From NCBI RefSeq assembly GCF_037042905.1, contig NC_087261.1, positions 22,059,617 to 22,123,616 on the forward strand: DNA of 64,000 nt, written 5' to 3'. Within the stretch, counting starts at the first letter, position 1; each line of letters opens with the position of its first letter. The translations under genes and the position numbers were made by a program. Positions 1-12,400 of the stretch are shown here, piece after piece. The stretch is from Lytechinus pictus. Its lineage: Eukaryota > Echinodermata > Echinoidea > Temnopleuroida > Toxopneustidae. The notes under the pieces are model-generated. The model was not told the DNA's origin. It made no database searches and saw only the letters and a list, made by a program, of their open reading frames with translations.

Positions 1-198
1 TGAGTAGGGACATCATCAACTGTCTCATTTGCATGTCACTGAGTTGTGCATATCACTGCTTTGGGAAAAATAAGCGAAACTTTAAAATGTCATAACCATC
101 TTATTTTAAATCCGATTTTGATGAAATTTTCAGCGTTATGCTAGTTTGATTTTTTTCTATTCATTCAAAACAACATTTTTGGGGTGTGGACTTGACCT
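1..198. mobile_element. Family A MITE, right part
   Basis: Ends gtggacttgacct followed by TTAA (199-202). Body motifs catcatcaactgtctcattt and aagcgaaactttaaaatgtc are shared with 13538-14025, 19209-19800 and 46711-47322. Ends 30 bp from the LMBRD1 exon 10 donor. Confidence 0.8.
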
Positions 199-231
199 TT
201 AATTCAACGCTTCAAAATGGATCTAAATTAC

Positions 232-452
232 CTTGTCATGAAAAGGGATGTTATCAAGAGAAAGGAAAAGAGCAGGAGAAGGATTCCCATCACAATCTCA
301 AACGGCCTCCAGAATCTGCCGCACCGTGCGCTCAACGATCCTTTCTTGTCCTTTAGATGGCGCTGTTTTCTTTTAATCAGCTCTTCTTCGTCGTTCAGCT
401 GTTGGAGCCTGCCACGGTCGCGATTGGATACCGATCGACTTGACCCATGGTA
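232..452 (-). CDS. LMBRD1: LMBRD1 exon 10
   Basis: Encodes a basic/acidic coiled stretch (LQQLNDEEELIKRKQRHLKD) followed by CGRFWRPFEIVMGILL and a membrane segment. Matches the family's central cytosolic loop before the sixth helix. 221 nt, leaves 2 nt; donor GTAATT. The next exon lies left of the window. Confidence 0.88.
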
Positions 453-3400
453 CTGAAATAAACAATAATCTATAGCATTTAGAGAGCAGACATATAGTAC
501 TTTGACGTTTAAAGATCATTGAAAATAGTAACGGTTGCAGTAAACACGAATATCACGAGAAAGTCTGTAAGACCAATTTTTTGGTCACTACAGCACAGTG
601 CATCTAGATCTGGTACAGTTGCATAAACTTTGTGCTGCACTCAACCCAGGTGAGGTAAACGGGTACCGGCAGAAAATAATTCCTCAAAAAGCTGTGAGCA
701 CCGGAATCGGTAGACTAGCTTACCTGGGGTAATATAGGAGCGCCTTGAGCACCTAACAAGGTGGATACGTGTGCTATATATAAATCCTATAGTTGGTGAA
801 ATTCTGAAATCAGTTGGTAAGCAAAAAAAAATCACACTGAAGATCGCCAGCACAGATAGGCACATGTGGGACAGTGCATTATTATTGCTTGGAAAAATAC
901 CTGTACCTGACATTTGGCTCGAATTCTGTGCTTATTTTGCCAGTTTCTCAGCAATTACACAATTTCTTCCCGAATCCATTTGCATATATATATATATATA
1001 TACAGTTAAACCTGTCTATAGTGGACACTCATGGGAAGCAGCGAAAGTGACCACTATAGACAGGTTGGTGGCCATTTTGATTTTTTAAACAATTGTATTG
1101 TATAACAAGAAAGGGTATGTACAAGTGTATATATGTGCATATGAATTGTAATAAAATAATTATAGAAATAAACTACATGTACATGTATTTGCTTTGTTTT
1201 TTTGTTACATGTACATGTATTGGATTTGATTTATTTTTAATAACTTATTTTATTATGTGGTAGTCATTTATTACCATACTATAGGACACTATCTTTCTTG
1301 AATCTTTGGTGGCCCTGAAAAGGGCCATTGGTAGCTCCTGAAAAGGGCTGTTGGATTAAACCTCTTGAAGAAGTCAAACATAGTTGTCTGCTTAGGCTTA
1401 GCCTCTTGACGTTGTTGCTGGACTGTCTCTTCCATCTCTTCATAATGGCTCAGCAGGTCGGCCATGCCCTTGCTGATAGCAAAAGCCTTGATGTCTGCCA
1501 CACTATACTGTTGGCCACTTCCCGGAGACTAGGAGTGCGTTGATTCGTCGAAAGTTCAAACAAGTGCCATTGCCCGGGATTGCGACGGCTTATATAGTGT
1601 CGTAGCTGGCAAAAATTGGTTCAAAAAACTTTTTTTTATCCCACCCAAAAAAAATTCAAAATTCAATTTATTTTTACCAGACAAAATAAAAAAATAATAG
1701 GAACATGATAAAAATATTTTTTTTAATTCATTTTGACTAACAAATATTTTTATTACGATTTTTATAACATAGAAATTAACATTTAAGTGAACGAGGCTGC
1801 TCCAACCTGAATGAGGTCAATTAATTTCGCCGTCTCGCACCTACTTACCCGAACAATGGGTGCGAGTTGCAGGTGCGAAACTTTGAGTAAACAACTAACA
1901 ATAGAAAATCTTTGGTACAATAGATGTTACGTAACGGCCTTTAGCTAATTAGGGGAACTTTAACATCGCTTTTAACAGTGTATTCATGGTGGTAAGATTG
2001 AAGATGAATTCATGTATTATTGTACTTGCAAGCGCACGCGCTATATTCAACCAGTTTTGGGGCCGAAAGTTTCGGCGAAGCTCATTTTTAGTGGCCGCTA
2101 TAGACGGTCGGATAGTGACCGAGGGATGCAAAATGGGTGGCCGCTGGCCGCGTTAGACAGGGTCTACAACACATGATTTTCCTGCGGGGGAATTTTTAGT
2201 GGCCGCTATAAGCAGGTGGCCGCTATAGACAGGTGGCCGCTAAGACAGGTTTGACTGTATATGCAAACAGACACTTTGATGAATATTGTACTTGGATGCT
2301 CTATGAACTACATGTACCACTACTGCCATTTATCTTTAATATGTGAAATCTGAAATATTTTACTAAAAAGTCATGAGATTATGTGAGTGGAATGTAGACT
2401 GATATTATCTTATGCGGAGGATGGTTCATGTAATGTAGACAATGTGCTGTCACTTTGAATCGGTATAAACGATAATGATAATTAGATTTATATAGCACTT
2501 TTTCCAGAGGATACAAAGCGCTGTTGATGGCATAAGACAAGTTAAGGTTTATGGTTTATATAGGTGTGTTTTAAGATGTTTTTTTGAAGAGGTCAAGAGA
2601 AACGATGTTTCAGAGAGATGGAGGGAGTTCGTTCCAAAGACGGGGGACAAGAGTCGAAGCCGGCCTGTTTTCTGGATTTTGAAATGACATAGAAAGGAGC
2701 AGCTGCAGAACGAAGAGAGTATGTTGATCTTTGTTGCTGAAATGATAATGAAATGTAAGAAGGAAATGTGGTTGACAGAGATTTATAGGTTTGCACCAGT
2801 ATTCGATAATGTATTCTATCAGAAACAGGTAGCCAATAAAGTTCATTTAGAAGAGGGGTAGCATGACACCATATTGGTTGTTTGCATCATGCCACTGATT
2901 GATTCAAACTATGAATACTGACCCTTTTATTGATGGCATTGCGGCGTCTGATGTTGTGCTGTATGGCCGAGTCTGTTTCATCCAACTCATCGGCCAATCT
3001 TTGGGTTCCTTTGATCATCTCGATGGGAATGGCTGCCATGCCAATAGCCTGGAGACAACAAGTCGTGGGAACATAATATTGAGTTGAGGGAATGAGTTAG
3101 TAAAGTCATGGGAATGAGTGATAAGTTGTGGGTTCGAGTCATCATATCAGGGGGGTGCTTTACAAAGAGTTAAGTGTGATACATTTGCAATCAATCGCAA
3201 ATTTTCTGTTGCAATTTCACAATCAATAGATAAATTTTTGCTGCAGCAAATTCTGTTCCCCGTCTTACAAAGAGTTACGATTGATCCGATCAACCTCAAA
3301 TATATGGAAATCCATCAACATCATATTTTTTTTTCTTCAGGAAATTTGCACAATGTCCTTTGTAAACTAAGAGAAGCGCACTGAATTTTCAAGAAAACTA

Positions 3401-6400
3401 TGAATGTATGAACATAGATCATATCTATAGAAAACATATTGAACAAACGTGTCTTAGATGTTGACGTTGCTGGCCTTCCATATTTGTGGTTGATTGGATC
3501 AATCGTAACTTTTTGTAAGACAGGGCCATGATTACACTCTTTGATGCAAGAAGCAGGTCAGCAATCAATCACAATTTTACAATTGATTATAAGCCATATG
3601 GTTAATTTAAGGACCGAAAATAGACTTGCGATTAGAGTCATGCTTAATTGCTCAAGCACACGGTCATGTTATTTAACATGTACATGTATTCTGATTGATG
3701 GATACGCGGTAGTGCGCGCCCCATGCGCATAATCTGACAAATGTGATTCATTATATACCACGTGCTACTGTAATTGCTACAAGTAACAAGTATTAAAGTA
3801 CGTTATGTGCACATGACAGAATGGTGACATGTTTGGGAAATAAAAGAAATTGTCCAGCCACCCGCGGGGCTCCGGTATGACACCTAAGATTTATTACTAA
3901 GCAATGTCTAAATGATTTAAATTTAAATAGGCTAAATATTTAACACTTCAAATTGGCAATGTGACGAAAGACAACAAATTACTGGGGAAATGCAGTTACA
4001 CTTTTAACATTCTGATGCACGTTATAGTATGCAGCGCTTTATAGAAATATTGTGGTATGCTGTAAATAAATATTATCAAAACAACCATATTTGATTTTGG
4101 CATAAATTTGGACTTAAAACTTAACAAATATTGCCAATGACAGGAACACAAGTGGATTATGACCCTGCTCTCATGTAGTTTCTTAAACCAGCTACAGGAA
4201 ATCAGTTCAATGTGTAATGGGAACGGTCAAAGCAGTCTTAGAAACGATCTTAACTGGTCTTTCAAACCTGTTTGGAACAGCACCTTGCGATGTAGTTTTC
4301 AAGACCGCTTTGCCTCGTTACAATGTTTAAGCATAGGTGAGGACAAAGCGGGTCTTGACAGGAAGCGATCACTGCATGAAAGTATGAGGGTGCATGAATG
4401 TTGGACGCACTTTTTCGTACACACTTTGTGTAGCATGCCTACGCTGTGGTCTCAAATTTTTTACGAAACACATGACCCCAATGAGAGCTTTCCCATTGCA
4501 ACAAGGCCAATTTTACAAGGGTTTATGAAAACGCTAAATAAGTGAAATTCTGGTTAAGGGAAACCAGGGGCCTGTTTCATAAAGGACTTGCAACTATTGA
4601 AACTTTGCCTTTATGGCAACTACCATGGAAACCTTGATTATGATTGGCTGCTGAGCCCCGTTACCATGGTAGTTTCCATTATGGCAAAGTGACAGTTGCA
4701 AGTCCTTAATATGAAACGGGCCGCAGGTCAAGAAAGTAGACGAGGACAGGGTCTATTAATGACATTAGGTATTAAAGCCGAGTACCTCTTATACTCACCA
4801 TATAAAAGATAATGCCAATCATTCCAAGCAAAGATATGAACCCTATCAGAAAGTACAGAGCATCAAATCCCTCTGCAATTCAGAAAAAAAAAATATGTGC
4901 ATTATTATTGCAGTTGCAACTTCTGAAGGCTTCCCCTAAACTTAATATAGAATATACAAATTGATTAACAAGGTAATAATACAATTATACACTGATGAAT
5001 AATTGGTGATATTAACATAATAAACTTTCTTTTTGACCTCATTCCACCCGGTCTAATCATAGTTCATCTTCAACAAGTTCATTTCATAACCACTTCATTT
5101 AATAGACATTTATCGCATTTAACACTTTTTTTTCCTAATTCAATATTAAAATTTCAATATTAAAAGCCATTTTGTCTAATATCCATTTGGTGTACAGCAT
5201 AGAGTCTATATGAACTGTTTATGAATCAAAATTTAATTTGACAAAGAGGAAGTGGAAACTAGACTATTTGAGAACAGAGTAAATGAAAATTAGACTAAGC
5301 GGGCATTAGACCAAGGGTCGTGTAGACCAAATGGAAATTAGAACAAATTGATAGTGGACCAAATAGGTTTAGCCTGTGTGGTATTAGACTAGCTGAGAAG
5401 TACATGTAGACGATTGCATGAAAACCAAGTGTTTATACTGAAATGTATTTTTGTATTATTTGGCAAATAAATAATAATAATAATCACTTACTTCCATTTC
5501 CAAACTCATTGATAAGATATTTGAACTGTTCCCAATCTGTGGAATTTTTCTCTTCTTGGGGAATCCCCTGCCATGGAACAAAAGCACTGAAAATAAAGAA
5601 GAAAAAATAAGGAAAACTTTAACCTTAATATACATTTGATAATAATGCTAAGAGTGTCCACAACAAAATTGTATAGCAGTCTGGGGGTTACATTTAAAGG
5701 TGTACTGCCGAATTATGATTTTATGCATTAATTAGCATGATCAATTAATTAAAAATAAATTTGAATTATGGAACAATTGACAACTGAATTGTGGGCATTA
5801 CGTCATGGGCGACGTGCATGCACATTTTCATCACGATCACATGATCAACGGCCGAGATCTGAGAGGGGTGCAGTTTTGCCCTGGGCTATATAGGATTAAA
5901 AAGCAAGGAATTATAAAAACAGTCAAATTTTTTATAAATTCAAACCTGTAATCTTCCCCTCCTCCTCCCTCTCCCTCCTCCTTCTCCTTCTTCTCCACAT
6001 CCTTTTTCTCCTTCTCCTTCTACCCCTTTTCCTCCTCCCTTGCTACTTTTCCTTTCTACCCCTCTTCTTTTCATTCTCCTTCTTACTCATGCTCAACCAA
6101 CAAATTAATTCTCGTTATCACTTTGACATCAACGATTCCCCACGACTGATTACTTTGAATTGATATAATACAGTCCAATAGCTTACCCAATGGTTTATTT
6201 CCTATTGGTCTAATGCCAATTTGTCCAATTACCAACTTGTCGACTCATTTGGTCTACCATCAGTTCTTCCACTATCCACATGGTATAATTGCCATCTCGC
6301 CACCCACCATTCTGTCTAATAACCAGTTGGTCCAATAGCCATTTAGTCCATATACTACTTGGTCTAATTGGACTAAGTGTTAATTGGGCAAAATGAATTA

Positions 6401-9400
6401 AAAGAAAATGGGTGTTAGACCAACTGGTTACAAGATAAAATGGTCATACATGATGTGGGGATTAGACAATGTGATTATTGGACCAAATGATATTGGAACA
6501 AATGGCTGTTGGACGAAATGTTGATGGACGGAACGGCAATGGACTAAATGAAGGTAGACCACGTGATGAGTGGACGAGTATGCAATAGACCAAATGGCAG
6601 TTTACCTACCCAATGAGTAGAAGAATGAAGGCAATCAAAATGAAACCAGCCGTGTATTTTGAAGCAGTACAGCAACGCTACAAAGACACAACACATACAA
6701 TAAAATACAATGTAAGTTTCATTGTTTTACAAATGTGAGTTTACATGTATACTTGTCTATTATTTTTATTTAAAAAATCAAAATATCTATTTTAGACATT
6801 TTGTAGAGAATACAAGAACCCCCCCAAAAAAAAAAAAAAAACAAAAAAAAAAATCAACATATACCTCCCTATTCTTACAGTATACAAATAGGTTAAAACA
6901 GGTTAAAGCTAAGTTTGAGTTCTGGTACAGAAATCAAATTTTGAAAGGAAATGGCTGTAAGTAATCCTAAAGTGTTTGTCATATGCCAAAATGCTTTGAA
7001 GAAATCAAATGAAAATAATTAAGCCTTGATTGAAATTATTATATCTTCATTTAATTACCACATGCTTTTCTTTGTATAGCTAACGTATGTGCATTTTTCA
7101 GTAATTTTTCTGATCTTCATTTGCTCATTACTATGTAATTACAGATTTCCTTGAAACATCACATATATCTATTATTTGTAGGTTTTATAATGCTGTGAAC
7201 AATTTTTTCTGTTTCTGTTTTTACCAGAGTTTATCTTTAAAAGGGGATAGTCCGATACAGATTCTAGAAATTACCTGAAAACCAGTAGCATCTTCATCTC
7301 CTTCTTCATAGTAGAACATCACAAATGGGATGACCACAAACAAGAAGAATGCATTACAGCAATAGAGAGCTGTCAACCAATAATAACACATTCAGAACAT
7401 TAATCATTTAATCCTAATACTCCAACATTTCTCCGATAAATTTGTTGACCACACAACTCACTGAGTTAGGTCTTGTGCAACTTTTGAGACCGAATTTGCA
7501 ATGCCCGGGTATCCGGTTACAGAAACTACGCAATAAAGTGCATGACAGACCCCAAATTTTGCTCAAAAACATGATTTCAAGTACAAAATCAATACAAAAC
7601 ATGTTTTCAGCAAAGATTCATTATTCATCTGATCAGTTCTATTTTTATTCAAAAGTCATTTAATTTGATGCTATTTATGGCTGAAATAATGGTGCCGACA
7701 AATTTTGTCATAAAAGCGATAAAAGTAAAAGGAAAAGGATTGAAATACCCCGGGGCTATTAAGATAAAAGTGATGTTATGGATGTTTACAAAATGCTAGG
7801 CAAATCCTCTTTCGCTGTTTGGTTGTTTGTTGTTGACAAATAACTGGGAAAACTATCCCATCATTCATGTACTGGCATGCAAATAATTGTGTAGTTTTCG
7901 CCTGAGCCCATGTTCCCTTGGGAAATGTCTTCAAAAAAGAAATACATCCTTGAGTAAAGGATCGTGAAAGAGAAGAGACGATAAATACTTTGCATACTTG
8001 GAGCAAAGTCAGGGAGATACATGCATTCGTAACATCCGTCAAATTAACTGCTACATGTAGTTTGTTAATATAATTGTATATTTACATGCAAGTACACTTT
8101 TAAGATAATCATTAATTTCTTTTATCTGACATTTTCCATTTGTAAAATCTATCACTTCAATAACATACATACTCATCTTATAGACACTTTTTACGGCTTT
8201 TCGTAGGAATCCAGCTACGCATCATTTCCCTTGTAATTTTAAAGTTGTCAATTCCAACAAGGTGTAAAATTTTTCACATAAAAATACAAAAGTAGACCTT
8301 CATGTATTTTAAACTTATCAAAACCTGGAAATTAATATAGATATTGTCCACCTTTTTGATTAGTTATTTTGAAAGTGAGTACAGCCATTGCCAGGCATCG
8401 TGAAAACCTTTCCCGTAATGTATAATGTAATGTGTCATACCTTGCATACAAGTAGATAAATAAACCAATGAAAGGGGGGGTATCGAGGCCGTGTGTTACA
8501 AAAGAGTATGATAGATCCAATGAATCTCAACTATGGAAAACGAATAGTGTCATAAATTCTTTGGCTAAAGTCTCTTTGCAAACAAGAAGATCATGTTGAC
8601 GGACCAAACAGAGAAAGCGCAAGGATATTGTCAAATTTAGAGGACATGATATTTAAAGGGCCTATTTATATACATTTTGATGTTGATGGCTTTCCATAGT
8701 TACGGTTAATAGTGGATCGATCAGAACAATCATACATTTTGATGTTGCTGGCTTTCCATAGTTACAGTTAATAGTGGCCCCAGTGGTTTCCTGGAACCCT
8801 GTCTTACAAAGGTAAGACAGGGTTCCAGGAAACCTGCAATGAAAATCCTGGATGCCCACAGCGGATGGATATTTTTACTGGATTCATTAGCACACCTACC
8901 ATAGTAACAATACTGGATGTCTCGTTGAATCTCATCTCTGGTAATGTTATCAGCGGCCCAATCCTATAAAAAAAAAAAAAGGGTTAAAGAAATGTACCTG
9001 CAGCTGTAGCAACAATGATTTCACAAGAAGACTTTTAACCTAACTATAACTGGGCTATTTCGGTCCAGGTGGGTGTTTCATAAAGCTGTTTGTTTTAATT
9101 TAAGTGCAACTTTAAGAACGACTGGTGATCCTTTCTTGTGGTAAATGGTATACAGTATGCCAAAATGTTCATCGGCAATGGGTTAGCACATATTAAAGAA
9201 AGGATCACCAGTCGCTCCTGCCTTACATTGTACGAACAGCTTTATGAAATGGCCCCTAGGATTTTTTTTTTAAATGTTTGTATAACTGGTGACCCTTTCT
9301 TTTGCTAGATTAGATTATTCCACCATTTGAAATCTGTCCCCTTAGGATTAGAATTCTCGTTAACAAGTACTTGAATGAAATTATTTATGAAGATTTGATG

Positions 9401-12400
9401 AGAATATTAGACAAAGTAAAAAAAAATGATCAAAAAATTATATAAAGTGGGTGAGAAAAAGTAGAGTAGATTTATCAGAGTAGCTTTATCTAGTTTTAGC
9501 TCAAGAAAAGGTTGTATTGTCAAGACAACCCCCCCCCCCCTAGCACCTAGGCCACCTTACCTCAAATGTTCCATTTGAATCTTTGAAGGAAGAAACTAAA
9601 AAGATGTCCACTGGAATCAAAGTGACTGTCAATACGGAGGCACACAGGCTCAAGATAGCTAAAAATAAAAATAGCAATAAATAAATAATAATATAGGATT
9701 TGTATAGCGCACGTATCCACCTTGCTAGGTGCTCAAGGCGCTCCTATATTACCCCGGCTAAGCTAGTCTACCGATTCTGGTGCACACAGCTTTTTGAGGA
9801 ATTACTTCCTGCCGGTACCCATTTACCTCACCTGGGTCGAGTGCAGCAGTGTGCATAAATTTCTAGCTGAAAGAAAACACGCCATGGCTAGGATTCGAAC
9901 CCACGACCCTCTGTTCGAAAGGCGAGAGTCAGAACAACTAGACCACGACGCGCCCAACGGTTCAAAATCCGATTGGTTCCTAAGTACAGTATAGTATACA
10001 AATATGCCATACTCCGAGAAAGTAAAGGGAGGAATGATTCACCTGAAGGGTGGACTGGCACTTACATATATTTTATTTCTTAGCAGAAGTATCCGATTTG
10101 CATAACAATGCTTGCAAGAGGAGTGTCTGAGTTCCTAACTCACTCAGAATTCACTGACCGAGTTCGACGCAGCACAGAACGGACGTCTTATTCCGGATGG
10201 ATATTCAACGAATCAATGTCAAAGGATAAAACAGAGGATTCGGATGGATGAGATACATTGAGGAGTTGTTTAAGGTCTGAACCCAGAGGGATTCTTGAGA
10301 GTGAGTGAGTGCGTACATTTGTCAGTTAGTACTGTCCGTGCTGTCTTGCCGTCGAAGCTTGGTGCTTCCCTCGAAACAGACCTGTGTGTTTTCTTGTAAA
10401 AGTATATAAATGTTTTCATTTACAGGTGAACTGGTTACTTATAAGGATAGTGAGGAATGACTGAAAATAATTCATTCACGATTGAGAGTCGAATCGGAAT
10501 AAATAATATTTATTGCTAGTCCAACAAAGGAGGGATAATTCCCACTTAAGGAAAACACATGAGGAGCGTTTCATGAAAGGAGTTGAAGGACGAAAATGAG
10601 ATTGGATTTTTGAACTTCCCAGTTTATCACACATGTCATTCACAGGAATGTTAAAGCAAGTGACTTAATGACAAAAAAGCTACAGGAAGTTGAAATCAAA
10701 ATTTTAAATGACTGGAACATTCAACAACCACACACAGATTCCATGGGGATGTCCTGGTAAGTGGGGGATAATCTGAACACAGTGTTTTCCATGTGTGCCT
10801 CAGTGAGATACACACAAACATGTGTAAAAATATTGTTCATTTTGACTACGGTAGGTGGAATTTGGCAGTGCCCTTGTAAAGTTGTATAAGTGTCTTTTGG
10901 AACCCAGTTTATTTTTTACCTTCTTTAAAGTTTTAATAATATTGGTAATCTTGTCTGCCTCCCCATTTTGGACTAAATATGATCAGCCACCGTGCTCAGC
11001 GGAGTCTGATTGATCAGTGTCTGAACTATCTGAACGACAACATCACAAGGAATACCCACTAGAGACAACCCGTTCTTCGCTGTACCAAGACTTCACAGGA
11101 GCTCTAAATAGTTCTCAATATTTTACGGGGCAGAACTGCGAATGCTGAATAAGACATTGAGCATGACACAGAAATTCGACAGAATATATAGCAAAAAGTT
11201 ATTTTTCACATCATGTGATGACACAAGCACCAATTGACCATAGGAGAAGGGATAATTACCCAGAATTCAGCCCAAGCTACACTCTGTTTCCCGCACTTGG
11301 TGCATTGGAAAGTACAAAACAAGTCCCTCTTTTTAAGATGTATACAGAAACAAAAAAAATTCTGAGAACTTCATAGAAAATGCAATTAAACAAACTAAAA
11401 ATAAATTGAGTGAAATCATGAAAATCAAAGCAAAATCCAATAAAACAAAACCCAACATCTTGGGAAATTCTGCTAATTAAATCAGGGAAAAAATATCACA
11501 GGGGCTCAAGGCGATTTCATGCCCGAAACGAAACGCCATGGAAAATGAAAAAAGGAGCCACAAAAAATTCCCAATTCCCTGCAATGTCAAAGCTTATCCA
11601 ATGTTGCAGATTTGGGGGATAGGTTGAAAAAATGGCCCCTGAAATTTTTTTCTTCAAAATATTAATAAATTTGCCTTATCAATTTTTTCTGCAGTGTTTA
11701 GAATGTGTTTGTTAACCATGGCAAGCTTATTTAAAATATTACTAAATTTGCCTTAATCAAACCTTTCTGCAGTGTTTAGAATGTGTTTCTTAACCATGGC
11801 AAGCTTACCTGTAGTGGTTGAGCTGCATTCACTATGGAGTACACTTTTCAAGCTGAAGATGTAGTAAAATACAGCACAGAGGAGCAGCTAGACATAGAAA
11901 TTAAAGGACAGTTCAATGAATTAGTTTCTCAGTATCAGAGACTTTTGTACATGTATAATTTCCATATTTGGTACCGGGTATCCAATTTCAGACACTGTTC
12001 TCACTCTTACTCACTACCTTCCTAAAACTAGTCTAGTGGAAAGCGATCTTCCAAATCAGTTCATAAAAGCACCTCGCACTGTAGTTTTCAAGATTACTTT
12101 GCCTCATTAATGAGGACAGAACGGTTCTTTGGGAACCGATCTTCACACATTTCGAGCGCGCTACTCCACACACTGAGTCAGAGAGTTCTGAAAAAGATAG
12201 GGTGGACTAACGATGTATAACACTAAAAGGAACATTAGGGAGCCATGGGATTACCATTAAGGTATGAATTTAGGATTTTCAATTTGCTTGTAAATGTAAA
12301 TGGAAAATGGAACTGTTAAGGTTAGGTTGGAGATCATTCCAAAATTATGGGCCACTATTTAATAGTAATACAGTATGAATCTAGTTGTATTGTTCCCAAT

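Noticed and set aside
1289..1501. 70-codon minus-strand frame as a host gene
   Set aside because: It lies between the ends of a Tigger-like element and reads as the end of its transposase.
9880..9955. Possible tRNA gene with A and B boxes
   Set aside because: It is the head of a SINE that has the same body and ATT tail elsewhere (58930-59215) and does not form a full tRNA. The same applies to 51400-51476, 57512-57590 and 59567-59630.
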